DNA of 64,000 nt from Pseudomonas sivasensis (GCF_013778505.1 NZ_JAAOWU010000005.1:10393-74392); one strand, 5' to 3'. Positions 53,366 through 63,423 are shown, numbered from the stretch's first letter. The notes: generated from the letters alone by a model not told the origin. Translations and numbers: made by a program.

Positions 53366-54067
53366 GTGATCAGCACCTCAACGGTCGTCAATTCAGTCGT
53401 AGAAAAACTCCGCGCCGCCCTGGCGCGAGGTCAGTGGCGCCGGGGCGAAATGCTGCCCGGCCAGCGCGAACTGGCCGAACAGATGGGCATCAGCCGCCCC
53501 AGCCTGCGCGAAGCGGTGATCGTGCTGGAAACCCTCGGCCTGGTGCGCTCCATGCCCGGCAAAGGCGTGGTCGTGCTCGAAACCAGCGTCAGTGAACCCC
53601 AATCCAGCGACGCCGTGGCCGACGCCAGTCTCGAAGACCTCCTGCAACTGCGCTACACCCTCGAACCCTTCATCGTCGGCCTTGTGGCCCAGTCCATCAG
53701 CAGCAAGGAAGTCGGCCAATTGCGCTTGACCCTAATGGACATGCGCGAGGCGCTCGACGCTGGTGACGCCGAAGCAGGCATGAACGCCTACATTGGCTTT
53801 CACGAAGAACTCTTCGCCCTCACGTCCAACCCGATTTTCCAGAACGTGGTGCAACAGACCAGCAACGCCCTCAAGCAAAGCGCCCAGGTTCTGCGCAACT
53901 CTCCTGAACACCTGGCCGAGCGCCTGCAGGAAAACGACGCGGTGGTGCGCGCCATACGCAACAAGAACAGCGCCCTGGCCAGCGCAGAAATGCGCAAGCA
54001 CATCCTCCAGGAAGGCCTGCGCATGGGTATTCGCTTGAACATCCCGGACGACCATCTGGGCAGCTGA
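53366..54067 (+). CDS. FadR-subfamily GntR regulator (FCD domain)
   Basis: A 233-residue regulator. The winged helix (about 10-72) has LPGQRELAEQMGISRPSLREAVIVLETLGLV, and the FCD ligand domain (about 88-225) uses metal ligands such as His in FHEELFALTSN and a C-terminal His (KHILQEG). These sense organic acids. The GTG at 53366 follows TAAGGAAG. It lies downstream of the DctA-like gene and 16 bp upstream of a second GntR gene, so the three likely form one functional unit for an acid substrate. Confidence 0.86.
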   Translation: MISTSTVVNSVVEKLRAALARGQWRRGEMLPGQRELAEQMGISRPSLREAVIVLETLGLVRSMPGKGVVVLETSVSEPQSSDAVADASLEDLLQLRYTLEPFIVGLVAQSISSKEVGQLRLTLMDMREALDAGDAEAGMNAYIGFHEELFALTSNPIFQNVVQQTSNALKQSAQVLRNSPEHLAERLQENDAVVRAIRNKNSALASAEMRKHILQEGLRMGIRLNIPDDHLGS

Positions 54068-54083
54068 CTTTTTGGAGACGACC

Positions 54084-54770
54084 ATGACCGCCCACGCCCT
54101 GCACCGCGAGCCCTTCCTCCCCGCCCTGCGCCTGGTAGCCGGTAAAAAGCCAACGGTGGATGACATCTACCCACGGCTGTTCGACGCGATCCTCGAACAA
54201 CGCATCGCCCCGGCCAGCCGCTTTACAGAAGAAAGCCTGGGTGAAACCTTTGGCGTGAGCCGCAGTGTGATTCGCCGCGTATTGGCCAAGCTGTCTCATC
54301 AGCAAGTGATCATCCTGCGTCCCAACCAGCGCGCTCAAGTAGCGGCACCGGACGCACAGCAGACGCGGCAGATCCTCGAAGCACGGCGCATGACCGAAAT
54401 CACCGTGGTGCAACTGGCGTGTGCCCAGGCCACGGCGACGCAGATACGCCAACTGCGCGAGTTGATTGCTCGCGAACGCGAGTGCATTGAACGCGACCAG
54501 CGTGGGCCGGCGATTCGCTTGTCGGGGGAGTTTCACCTGCAACTGGCGGTGATGGCGGGGAATGGTCCGTTGGCGCAGTTCCTCAACAGCCTGGTGCCGT
54601 TGACGTCGTTGATCATTGCCCAATTCGAAGCAAAAGCCTGCACGTATTGCGCGTGGCAGGAGCATGTGGCGATTGTGGATGCGGTGGAGCAACGCGACTC
54701 AAGCACCGCAGTGACCCTGATGACCCAACACCTGGATCACCTGGAAGCCAAGTTGCTGAAACACCATTAA
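54084..54770 (+). CDS. Second GntR-family regulator with FCD domain
   Basis: A 228-residue regulator with a GntR helix-turn-helix (about 25-90; RFTEESLGETFGVSRSVIRRVLAKL) and an FCD-type helical domain (about 100-220). It starts at ATG 54084 after TTTTTGGAGACGACC, 16 bp behind the FadR-type gene. Two successive FCD regulators are unusual; they could bind different acids or form a cascade. A REPIN and a bidirectional terminator follow. Confidence 0.84.
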   Translation: MTAHALHREPFLPALRLVAGKKPTVDDIYPRLFDAILEQRIAPASRFTEESLGETFGVSRSVIRRVLAKLSHQQVIILRPNQRAQVAAPDAQQTRQILEARRMTEITVVQLACAQATATQIRQLRELIARERECIERDQRGPAIRLSGEFHLQLAVMAGNGPLAQFLNSLVPLTSLIIAQFEAKACTYCAWQEHVAIVDAVEQRDSSTAVTLMTQHLDHLEAKLLKHH

Positions 54771-54794
54771 TCTCCAGATAAAACGAGATAAAAA

Positions 54795-54883
54795 TGTGGG
54801 AGGGGGCTTGCCCCCGATAGCGGTGGGCCAGTCATGAAGAGGCTGGCTGACACTCTGCTATCGGGGGCAAGCCCCCTCCCACA
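54795..54883. repeat. REPIN (inverted REP pair)
   Basis: GTGGGAGGGGGCTTGCCCCC-GATAGC at the left and GCTATCGGGGGCAAGCCCCC-TCCCAC at the right, around about 37 bases. It lies between the convergent GntR and gdhB genes. Confidence 0.92.
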
Positions 54884-54915
54884 GTTTTTGGGGTGTTTGA
54901 TAAAGGGCATTCCAA

Positions 54916-54954
54916 CAAAAAGCCCCTGCATCTCACAATGCAGGGGCTTTTGTT
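54916..54954. terminator. Bidirectional terminator between gntR and gdhB
   Basis: A 10-bp perfect stem (AGCCCCTGCA / TGCAGGGGCT) with an 8-base loop, flanked by AAAAA on the left and TTTTGTTT on the right. It works in both directions and serves gdhB (minus), which ends 13 bp away. Confidence 0.88.
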
Positions 54955-54966
54955 TCAGGCGCTAAA

Positions 54967-57900
54967 TCAAGCCGGTTGCAGCACAGACGGCCCACTCAAG
55001 GCCAAGTCCAGCAACTCACGGTTGGCGACCGCATACATGGCGTAGTCCGTACCGACCGCAGCACGAATCTCCACCATCATGGCCACCCAACGATCCGCCA
55101 TGTCCTTGTGCTGCTCAAGCCACAGGGCCACGCGGGCTTCCATGTCTTGTGGCGCGTCGGCCATTTGCAGGACAGAAATGGTAATCGCCCGTTGCTGCCA
55201 GTCCACGTCGTCGCGGAACGCTTCGCGAGCCGCAGCCTGCCAGTTGTTGGCCACTGGCAGATCGCTGATCTGCTGCAGGTACCATGGCAAGTCCAGAGCG
55301 CTGCCTACGGCGAAGTAGGCCTTGGCCACTTCGGCGGCGTCATGCCCGGTTACGTCAGCGGCTTCGATGATTGGCAGCAGGGTGTACAGGTGAGTAGTGC
55401 CTGCAACCATACGCGCCAACAACTCCGGCACGCCCGCTTCAGTGTAAGCCTGATAGCGTTTCTGCCAGCCTTCGCGGGTCGGTCCTTCCAGCAGTTCGTC
55501 GAGCTTGAGGCCCAGTGCGGCCAGGTGCGGACCGAAGTGCGCGGTGTCACGCCCAGCGTCCTGCTCGTTGCGACGGCTGCGTAGGAACCAACGCGTAGCG
55601 CGGCGGCCCAGGCGCATCAGCTCATCCATCAACTGCAATTGCACGTCAGCGGAGACCTGGTGGTCCAGGGCTTCGATCTGGCGGAACCAGTGCGGGAGGT
55701 GGAAGATGTCGCGCACGATCACATAAGCGCCGGCCACGTTCGCCGGGCTCATGCCGGTCGACTCTTTGAGTCGTTGAACGAAGGTGATGCCCATGTGGTT
55801 AACCAGGTCGTTGGCGATCTGGGTGCTGACGATCTCACGCTTCAGGCGGTGACGACGCATGGCCTCGCCGAACTTGGCGACCAGGCTCGGTGGGAACGCG
55901 GTCTCCATGTCACGGGTCAGGTACTCGTCATCCGGCACCAGGGACTTGAGCAATGCTTCCTTGAGGTCGATCTTGCTGTACGAGATCAGCACCGACAGTT
56001 CCGGACGGGTCAAGCCCTTGCCGTTGGCGGCGCGCTCTGCGAGCTGCTCCTCGGTCGGCAGGTACTCGATGGCGCGGTCCAGCTTGCCACGGCCTTCCAG
56101 GTCGCTCATCAAGCGTTTGTACTCAGCTGCTCGCTCGTAAGCCTTGCGGGCAGCCAGGGACAGGGCCTGGGTTTGCTTATAGTTGTTGCCCAACACCAGG
56201 TTTCCGACTTCGTCGGTCATGCTCGCCAGCAACTGGTTGCGTTGCTTGTCGGTCATGTCACCGGCCTGCACCACTTCGTTGAGCAGGATTTTGATGTTCA
56301 CTTCGTGGTCGGAGCAGTCCACACCACCGGCGTTGTCGATGAAGTCGGTGTTGGAACCGCCGCCATTGAGGCCGAATTCCACACGACCCAGCTGGGTCAT
56401 GCCGAGGTTACCGCCCTCGCCCACCACCTTGCAGCGCAGTTCGTTGCCGTTGACGCGCAGCGCGTCGTTGGCCTTGTCGCCGACATCGGCGTGGCTTTCG
56501 GTGCTGGCCTTGACGTACGTACCGATACCGCCGTTCCACAACAGGTCCACCGGCGCCTTGAGCAAGGCGTTCAGCAGTTCGGTCGGGGTCAGCTTGTCGG
56601 CCGAGATGTCGAAGCGTTCTTTCATCTGCGGCGAGATGGCAATGCTCTTCGCGCTGCGCGAGAAGATACCGCCGCCTTCGGACATGATGCTGGTGTCGTA
56701 GTCGGTCCAGGCCGAACGCGGCAGCTCGAACATGCGCTGACGCTCGACGAAGCTGGTCGCCGGGTTCGGGTTTGGATCGATGAAGATGTGCAGGTGGTTG
56801 AAGGCTGCGACCAGTTGCAGCTTGTCGGACATCAACAGGCCGTTACCGAACACGTCACCGGCCATATCGCCGACGCCCACCACGGTGATGCTGTCTTCCT
56901 GCACGTTGATGCCGCGCTCACGGAAATGACGCTGCACACCGACCCACGCGCCCTTGGCGGTGATGCCCATTTTCTTGTGGTCGTAACCGGCGGAACCACC
57001 GGATGCGAACGCATCACCCAGCCAGAAGCCGTAGTCGATGGCGATGCCGTTGGCGATGTCGGAGAAGGTCGCGGTGCCCTTGTCCGCTGCGACGACGAGG
57101 TACGGGTCATCGTCGTCATGACGCACGACGTTGGCCGGCGGCACCAGGGCGCCGTCCTTGAGGTTGTCGGTAATGTCCAACAGGCCCGAAATGAAGATGC
57201 GGTAGCAGGCAATACCCTCGGCCGCGATTTCATCCCGCGTGCCGCCCAGTGGCAAGCGACGCGGCAGGAAGCCGCCCTTGGCGCCCACCGGTACGATCAC
57301 CGAGTTCTTCACTTGCTGGGCTTTTACCAGGCCGAGCACTTCGGTGCGGAAGTCTTCTTCACGGTCGGACCAGCGCAGGCCGCCGCGAGCGACGTTACCA
57401 AAGCGCAGGTGCACGCCTTCGACCCGTGGCGAGTACACGAAGATTTCAAACTTCGGCACCGGCTTAGGCAGCTCGGGAATGGCGCGCGGGTCGAACTTGA
57501 AGCTGAAGTACGACTTGTTCTGGCCGTTGGCGTCGGTCTGGTAGAAGTTGGTACGCAGGGTGGCCTTGATCAGGTCCAGGTAGCGACGCAGGATGCGGTC
57601 TTCGTTGAGCACCTGGACGTCGTCCAGGGCCGTGAGGATCGCTTGCTCCAAGCGTTGCTGCTTGTCTTCAAGGTCATCGGCGGTGAGCTTGCGCGCCAGG
57701 TAGAAGCGTGTTTTGAACAACCGGGTCAACTCGCGGGCGATGTCGGTGTGGTTGTTCAGGGTGCTGGCGATATAACCCAAGTCGAAGCCCAGGCGGATCT
57801 GCTTCAGGTAACGGGCGTAGGCACGCAGCAGCGCGACGTCGCGCCATGGCAGGCCGGCGGTCAATACCAGACGGTTGAACGCATCGTTCTCGGCATCGCC

Positions 57901-59835
57901 GTGGACGATGTGCACGAACGCATCCTGCAGGGTGTCGTTGAGCTGCTGGATATCCAGGTTCACGCCTTCGGCGGCGATGAACGCAAAATCATGGATCCAG
58001 AACTCACGGCCATTGGCGTGGCGCAGTCGGTAAGGGAATTCACCCAACACGCGCAGGCCGAGGTTTTCCAGGATCGGCAGTACGTCGGACAGCGCCAGCG
58101 GGGTGTCGGCGTGGTAGAGCTTGCAATGCAGCTCGCGTTGGCCGGAGACCTGGCCCAGTGGCTGATAGAAGCTCATCACCAGCGGGTTGGCTTCGGTCAG
58201 GCTGTTGAGGTGCTGCATGTCGACGACGGCTGAATGCGCGGCAAAACGCTCGCGGTAGCCGGCCGGGAAGCCTTTCGGGAAGTCCGCCAGCACATTGGTG
58301 CCCTGGGCTTCGCCGAAGCTTTCGACCACCAGGCTGGAGTAGTCGTCCTGCCAGCTGCGGCAGGCCTGCACCACTTCTTTTTCCAGTTGCAGCGGGTCGA
58401 TGTCGAGGCGGTTCTTGGGGTCTACCCGCAGAATCAACTGGACACGGGCCAGTACGGACTCGGAGAAGAAGGTCCAGAACTCGCAGTCCGAGGCTTTCAG
58501 GCGATCCATCAGCACTTGCTGGATCTTCTGGCGCACTTCGGTGGAATAGATGTCGCGCGGCACATAGGCCAGGCAGTAGCAGAAACGACCGTACGGGTCT
58601 TTGCGCAGGAACACGCGGATCTTGTTGCGTTCCTGAATCTGCACAATCGACATCACAGTGCTGAACAGCTCGTCGACCGGGGTCTGGAACAGGTCGTCAC
58701 GGGGCAGTACTTCAACGACCTGGGCAAGCTCCTTGCCCAAGTGCGCCTTGGCCTGGAAGCCCGAACGGCGTTCGATTTCGGCCACTTTGCGACGAATGTA
58801 CGGAATGACTCGCACGCTTTCGCCATACACCGACGAGGTGTACAAGCCCATGAAGCGATGTTCCTTGATGACCTTGCCGTCGGCATCGATCTCACGGATC
58901 GATACGTAGTCCGGGTAGGCCGGGCGGTGAACACGGCTTGGGTGCGCAGCCTTGGCGAACGACAGCACGGTCGGTTCACGCAGGTAAGACACAGCGTAGT
59001 CTTCGATGCGCAGGTCATCGGCGGTGAGGCCAGCACGCAGCAGCTTGGTCAGACCGAGGAAGGAACTGGCGTCATATTGAATATGGCCACCGTCCGCCTC
59101 GTCACGTACCACGAATTCTTCATAGCCCAGGAAGGTGAAGTGGTTGCCCACCAGCCACTCCAGGAAGTTCTTGATCTCGGCTTTTTCTTCGCCGTCGATG
59201 CCGAACTGGCTGGCGTCGATACCGGCCAGCAGGTCCTGGACCTTGGCTTTCATCGGTTCAAAATCGGCCACGGCCACGCGCACTTCACCCAGAACCTGCT
59301 CAAGCTCTTTGCTCAGCACGTTCAGTTCGGCGGCGTTGGCGCAGCGGTCGATTTCCAGGTACATCAGCGATTCTTGCTGGATGTCGTCGCCCTGCGTGCC
59401 TTTCGGCAGGATTTCCAGCAACTCGCCTTTGCTGCCACGACGCACACTCAACACGGTGGTTTGCAGGGTGTGAATGCTGTAGCCGCGACGGTTCAGCTCG
59501 GTACGTACCGAGTCCACCAGGAACGGCAGGTCATGGTGCAGCACTTCGACCGCGGTATGGGTCGACTGCCAGCCATGACGTTCGTAATCGGGGTTGTAGA
59601 CCCGCACTTGTGGCTGGGTATGATCAAAGCGCTCAAGCAGGCGCCAGGCAGACAGGGTGCAACCGGCCAGGTCGGAAAGGCGACGCTGGGTCAGTTCGTC
59701 CAGGGAAATGATGCCGAAGAATTGTTCAGCGAACAGCGCCACTTGTGGCAGTGCCTGTTCGCTGATGTGCTGCGCCAGTGCCGCTTGCAGTTGATGCTGG
59801 AAGTCGGCCTTGCTGGCTGCGGTGAAGAACGCCAT
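54967..59835 (-). CDS. gdhB: NAD-specific glutamate dehydrogenase (large, 180-kDa type)
   Basis: A 1622-residue enzyme that converts glutamate plus NAD to 2-oxoglutarate plus ammonia, for growth on glutamate, arginine and related amino acids. The length equals the P. aeruginosa type. An N-terminal regulatory region (about 1-700, with ACT-like folds) precedes the catalytic core, where VPVGAKGGFLP holds the likely substrate lysine (Lys853). GVGDMAGDVFGNGLL and the following segment belong to the dinucleotide-binding region. A long helical C-terminal part completes it. The frame is intact. It is transcribed alone, with a bidirectional terminator downstream. Confidence 0.95.
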   Translation of the reverse strand: MAFFTAASKADFQHQLQAALAQHISEQALPQVALFAEQFFGIISLDELTQRRLSDLAGCTLSAWRLLERFDHTQPQVRVYNPDYERHGWQSTHTAVEVLHHDLPFLVDSVRTELNRRGYSIHTLQTTVLSVRRGSKGELLEILPKGTQGDDIQQESLMYLEIDRCANAAELNVLSKELEQVLGEVRVAVADFEPMKAKVQDLLAGIDASQFGIDGEEKAEIKNFLEWLVGNHFTFLGYEEFVVRDEADGGHIQYDASSFLGLTKLLRAGLTADDLRIEDYAVSYLREPTVLSFAKAAHPSRVHRPAYPDYVSIREIDADGKVIKEHRFMGLYTSSVYGESVRVIPYIRRKVAEIERRSGFQAKAHLGKELAQVVEVLPRDDLFQTPVDELFSTVMSIVQIQERNKIRVFLRKDPYGRFCYCLAYVPRDIYSTEVRQKIQQVLMDRLKASDCEFWTFFSESVLARVQLILRVDPKNRLDIDPLQLEKEVVQACRSWQDDYSSLVVESFGEAQGTNVLADFPKGFPAGYRERFAAHSAVVDMQHLNSLTEANPLVMSFYQPLGQVSGQRELHCKLYHADTPLALSDVLPILENLGLRVLGEFPYRLRHANGREFWIHDFAFIAAEGVNLDIQQLNDTLQDAFVHIVHGDAENDAFNRLVLTAGLPWRDVALLRAYARYLKQIRLGFDLGYIASTLNNHTDIARELTRLFKTRFYLARKLTADDLEDKQQRLEQAILTALDDVQVLNEDRILRRYLDLIKATLRTNFYQTDANGQNKSYFSFKFDPRAIPELPKPVPKFEIFVYSPRVEGVHLRFGNVARGGLRWSDREEDFRTEVLGLVKAQQVKNSVIVPVGAKGGFLPRRLPLGGTRDEIAAEGIACYRIFISGLLDITDNLKDGALVPPANVVRHDDDDPYLVVAADKGTATFSDIANGIAIDYGFWLGDAFASGGSAGYDHKKMGITAKGAWVGVQRHFRERGINVQEDSITVVGVGDMAGDVFGNGLLMSDKLQLVAAFNHLHIFIDPNPNPATSFVERQRMFELPRSAWTDYDTSIMSEGGGIFSRSAKSIAISPQMKERFDISADKLTPTELLNALLKAPVDLLWNGGIGTYVKASTESHADVGDKANDALRVNGNELRCKVVGEGGNLGMTQLGRVEFGLNGGGSNTDFIDNAGGVDCSDHEVNIKILLNEVVQAGDMTDKQRNQLLASMTDEVGNLVLGNNYKQTQALSLAARKAYERAAEYKRLMSDLEGRGKLDRAIEYLPTEEQLAERAANGKGLTRPELSVLISYSKIDLKEALLKSLVPDDEYLTRDMETAFPPSLVAKFGEAMRRHRLKREIVSTQIANDLVNHMGITFVQRLKESTGMSPANVAGAYVIVRDIFHLPHWFRQIEALDHQVSADVQLQLMDELMRLGRRATRWFLRSRRNEQDAGRDTAHFGPHLAALGLKLDELLEGPTREGWQKRYQAYTEAGVPELLARMVAGTTHLYTLLPIIEAADVTGHDAAEVAKAYFAVGSALDLPWYLQQISDLPVANNWQAAAREAFRDDVDWQQRAITISVLQMADAPQDMEARVALWLEQHKDMADRWVAMMVEIRAAVGTDYAMYAVANRELLDLALSGPSVLQPA

Positions 59836-60335
59836 CTGTGGTACTCCGCTTGGGCTTGTTATTGATGGAAGCGTCGCGTGTTATCCCCTTGCGGGGAGAC
59901 CGTCAGCTCTGTTCGCCGGTAACTAAAGCACCATAGACGAATCAGGATGACAGGAGGGTGAAGCTGGACAAGACAATGAGGTCACATACAACTTCCATAA
60001 GATGCGCACCCTGCCGGGTGACGGTACGACGGGCAGGTCAGACGCCTGGCAGGCTGTGGAACGAGAACTGCATCCGTTGCGCAGCTTAACGACTGAGGGA
60101 AGCGCGCTGCTTGCGAAGCTGCGACATATTCGGTCATCGGTAAGCAGGCTCGCGGTTGCAACTTGGGCAACCCGTGATTTCGGGTGAAAAAACGCCTGAT
60201 TGTTCGGGGGTGAGTGTCGAAAATGACTGATTCTCCATGCCAGGTCATGCCCTGAGTCTGACACAGGAAGAAGCACAAAATTCGCGGCAATGGCACAATT
60301 GCCCACGCGATGCCCTCCCCCAGACAGGATTCCCC
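59836..60335. other. 500-bp intergenic region upstream of gdhB and the small conserved gene
   Basis: This divergent gap should hold both promoters. Short frames in it (for example around 60002-60187) have no Shine-Dalgarno and no recognisable similarity. A small hairpin ACCCG-TGATTT-CGGGT followed by GAAAAAA lies near 60170-60190. I see no REP, no tRNA and no clear operator. Confidence 0.5.
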
Positions 60336-60689
60336 ATGCTGCAAATCAAAACCGACGCCCTGATGGCCACACCGTGCGACGACGAAGAAGACAACATGGC
60401 CATGCTCTGCTGCCACGGCAAGAACGGCGAAATGTTCATGTTGACCCGCTACCCCGATGAAGACGAAGTGGAACTCACCTGGGACTACGGGCCTTCAACC
60501 CTCGATGGCCTGAAAATCACCCTGAGCGACACGACCCTGACCGTGGAACTGGCCGCCGGCGATGCCGACGCCCTCGGTGGCAAGGATAAATTGGAGATCA
60601 GCCACGCCACAGCAGTGGCAGATATGGCAGAAGTGGAAGCAACTCTGCAGAACATCCTCAAGGGCACTGGCACCTACGTTCGCGCCTGA
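60336..60689 (+). CDS. Conserved small acidic protein of unknown function
   Basis: A 117-residue, strongly acidic cytoplasmic protein without a signal peptide or membrane segment. Its predicted pattern is mostly beta (MFMLTRYPDEDEVELTWDYG, LKITLSDTTLTVEL). I take it as a Pseudomonas-conserved hypothetical; I cannot name a domain. ATG 60336 is used with CAGGAT upstream; the longer frame from 60237 is unlikely. It lies between divergent gdhB and the protease gene. Confidence 0.65.
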   Translation: MLQIKTDALMATPCDDEEDNMAMLCCHGKNGEMFMLTRYPDEDEVELTWDYGPSTLDGLKITLSDTTLTVELAAGDADALGGKDKLEISHATAVADMAEVEATLQNILKGTGTYVRA

Positions 60690-60826
60690 AACCGGGGCCT
60701 TCAACCCCCTGCGCAGTCAAGATCGAGGGCCTTGACCGTTTGTCGTGACTGTTATTTCTAACAGTATCCCGCCTTCGGTTTTGCGCCTTAGCTGATTGAA
60801 ATCACGGTGACTGCACAGGTGCTCCG

Positions 60827-63388
60827 ATGAAATCCATCAGCAAGCTTCTCGCCATCGTCCTTTTGGGCGCGGCTTCCTCGGCGTTGTCGGCAGCGCCTGC
60901 CAACGCTGGTTATTCACATCTGGTCCTGCTGCTCAAGGACGATGGCTCGACGTCGAGGCATTTCCAGGACACCTACGACCCGTCCAGCACCTTCCAGACC
61001 CATGTACCCAACATCAAGGCGCTGGTGCCGCCTTCCAAGACGCGTACGCTGGAGGGATTTCAGGCCTTGCAGCGGCATCGGCTGGACCGCTATTACATTA
61101 TCGACACCCAGCACCTGACACCTGACCAAGCCCAGGCACTGGCTGCGAAGCTCAAGCAGGACCCGGCGATTGAAGACGTCGACTTCGAGCCGCAGGTCGA
61201 TGGAATGGAAAACGATAACGGCACGCCGGCGATGGAAAGCCTGCGTAATGACATTCCGGACCACACTGCTCGCCAAGGCTATCTGTATGACAGGACCGCG
61301 CTAGCGCCCTACAGAATAGGCGGTGTAAATGCTACGCAAGCCTGGAAAATTCCTGGCGGCAAGGGCGAAAACATGCGAGTAGTTTCTTCGGAAATCAGTC
61401 ATTGGTCCTACAACCATCTGGACTTGCCTAAGCCTTTTCTGGAAATCAGCCAGGGTGCCGTCGTTGGCGCCCATGACACGGCCAGCGTCGGCACCATCGC
61501 CTCCAGGGAAAATGGATTCGGAACCACCGGCATCGTCCCCGAGACGCAGTTGGGCTACACCCAATATGGCGACTCACGACTGCTGCAACTGGCCGAGCGC
61601 TCCAGTCCTGGCGACGTCGTACAGTTAGGCGTGCACTTCAAATATGCGACATTGCCCGGCGTAGGCTGCGCCGCCGATTGCTTCATGCCCCTTGAGTACA
61701 GCAAGGCCGTCCGTGACATCATCACCTTCATGACAGAGGAAAAAGGTTTGCACGTGGTATTGGCGGCGGCGAACGGCAACATCAATCTTGATCACCCCTA
61801 CTTCAACGGCTGGTTCGATCGCAACATATTCGACTCCGGCAGTGTCTATGCCGGCGCCGTCGAGCCGAAGACCGGATTGAGGTCGTATTTTTCCCAATAC
61901 GGCAGCCGGGTGGACGTGTTCAGCTGGGGCGGTTCCGTGACCACGACCACGTGGAGTGCTTCCAACCCCACCACCGGCTATAGCCACACGTACAGCGGCA
62001 CCTCGTCAGCCAACCCGATCATTGCCGGGGTGATGGCGTCGTTACAAGGCGTGGCGCGAGCCAACGGGCTGGGCAACATCCCGCCCAAGGAACTGCGCAG
62101 AATCCTCGTCGAAACCGGCTACCCACAGGCCAACGGCAATCGCACCGAGATCGGCGTGCAGCCCGACCTGGATTTAGCGATCAAGAAACTGCTCGCCGAC
62201 GGCGCAGGCCAGCCGCCCACCGGCCGCCTGGCCCTGCCCGAAGAGGTTAAGTCGGGCGCGGCGTTCACCGGGCAGGTCTACGCCGAATCACCCACCAACA
62301 AACCGCTGACGTATCGCTGGACTGCCACGGGTTTCACGCCCGCGACCGGTGAGGGGCCGACCATTGCACTGGCGGCACCCGTGATGCCCGTCGACACCCG
62401 CACGTCTATATCAGTGCTGGTGTCCGATGGCACACGCAGCATCACGCTGGTCGAAAACCTCACGATCAAAGCCACCGAAACGCCACCGGTCGGTGACTGC
62501 GTCGCCGCGTGGGTCGCCACCAAGGCGTACTCCAATGTCAGCGAAAAAGTCTCCTACAGCGGTTACAACTATCAGGTCGCGCACTGGTCCCAGGGCGCAC
62601 GCCCGGACCTGAATTTTGTTGAAACCGGCGCCGCCAAACCCTGGCGTCGCCTGGGCACCTGCGGTGGCGAATCACCCGTTGTCGCCAGGATCACCGCGCC
62701 ATCCACGGTTGAAGCCGGCAAGCAGCTGCAAGTGTCGGGCATTTCGTCCACCGGCCAGGACCTGCGCTATGCATGGACCGCATCGGGCTTTACCCCGTCA
62801 ACGTCGACGCAGCCGACCGCTACGCTCGTCGCGCCAAACACGGACGGTACGCGCAGCATCACATTGACCGTCACCGACGCACGCGGCGCCAGCGCCAGTG
62901 CCAGCCACACTGTCAAAGTGAACGCCAGCGCCCCCGTCAACCGGCCGCCGGTGGGCAGCCTGCTGGGCGATGAGACGGTCGAATCGGGCAAAACCGCGAA
63001 TTTCACCGCCAACACCAGCGACCCGGATGGCGACCCCATGACGTACGCTTGGACGCTCCCAACCGTCCTCACCGCCACCGCCCTCAATACCCGCACCCTC
63101 AGCGTGACCGCCCGCCCGGTCAGCAGCGACACCCGCGCGACCATCAGCGTGGCGGTCAGTGACGGGCGCGGAGGTACGCTAAGGCTGGACCGGCCGATCA
63201 CCGTCAAAGCAGATAACTGCAGAAGCACCCCGCCGTGGTCGCCGACCAAGACCTACCAGACCGCCTGGGAGAAAGTCTTGTACAAAGACAAGGTCTACGA
63301 ACATAACTTCTATAGCCAGAACAAGCCGCCGGACCTTTACTCCGCGCAATGGGGCAAAGAATGGAAAATCGGGGTGCCATGCCCTTGA
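60827..63388 (+). CDS. Secreted S8-family (subtilase) peptidase with Ig/PKD-like and two chitin-binding-like modules
   Basis: An 853-residue exported protein: signal peptide (1-27), inhibitor-like prodomain (about 28-130), S8 domain (about 165-455), Ig/PKD-like repeats (about 463-548, 617-700, 705-796) and two Cys-bounded modules (558-612 and 798-852) with the W...Y...V.Y.G..Y pattern of type-5/12 chitin-binding domains. The catalytic Ser is Ser393 (SGTSSANP) and His is His216 (GAHDTASVG). The usual Asp strand reads RVVSSEISHW, with Ser187/Glu189 instead of Asp. Function is probably extracellular proteolysis on a polysaccharide-rich target, if active. Confidence 0.82.
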   Translation: MKSISKLLAIVLLGAASSALSAAPANAGYSHLVLLLKDDGSTSRHFQDTYDPSSTFQTHVPNIKALVPPSKTRTLEGFQALQRHRLDRYYIIDTQHLTPDQAQALAAKLKQDPAIEDVDFEPQVDGMENDNGTPAMESLRNDIPDHTARQGYLYDRTALAPYRIGGVNATQAWKIPGGKGENMRVVSSEISHWSYNHLDLPKPFLEISQGAVVGAHDTASVGTIASRENGFGTTGIVPETQLGYTQYGDSRLLQLAERSSPGDVVQLGVHFKYATLPGVGCAADCFMPLEYSKAVRDIITFMTEEKGLHVVLAAANGNINLDHPYFNGWFDRNIFDSGSVYAGAVEPKTGLRSYFSQYGSRVDVFSWGGSVTTTTWSASNPTTGYSHTYSGTSSANPIIAGVMASLQGVARANGLGNIPPKELRRILVETGYPQANGNRTEIGVQPDLDLAIKKLLADGAGQPPTGRLALPEEVKSGAAFTGQVYAESPTNKPLTYRWTATGFTPATGEGPTIALAAPVMPVDTRTSISVLVSDGTRSITLVENLTIKATETPPVGDCVAAWVATKAYSNVSEKVSYSGYNYQVAHWSQGARPDLNFVETGAAKPWRRLGTCGGESPVVARITAPSTVEAGKQLQVSGISSTGQDLRYAWTASGFTPSTSTQPTATLVAPNTDGTRSITLTVTDARGASASASHTVKVNASAPVNRPPVGSLLGDETVESGKTANFTANTSDPDGDPMTYAWTLPTVLTATALNTRTLSVTARPVSSDTRATISVAVSDGRGGTLRLDRPITVKADNCRSTPPWSPTKTYQTAWEKVLYKDKVYEHNFYSQNKPPDLYSAQWGKEWKIGVPCP

Positions 63389-63395
63389 AGCATCC

Positions 63396-63423
63396 GGGGT
63401 GAGCGGACAAGCCCGCTCACCCC
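63396..63423 (+). terminator. REP-like hairpin after the protease gene
   Basis: An 11-bp perfect inverted repeat (GGGGTGAGCGG / CCGCTCACCCC) around ACAAGC, 7 bp after the stop. The sequence resembles the GTGAGCGGGCTTG REP family cut to one hairpin. There is no T-run, so termination is only probable. Confidence 0.55.

Noticed and set aside
55639..59865. Two long + strand frames (about 860 and 540 codons) across gdhB
   Set aside because: They mirror the gdhB codon bias; the minus strand holds an intact NAD-glutamate dehydrogenase of normal length.
60002..60187. 61-codon frame between gdhB and the small conserved gene
   Set aside because: No ribosome-binding site and no recognisable similarity; the region is better read as promoter DNA.
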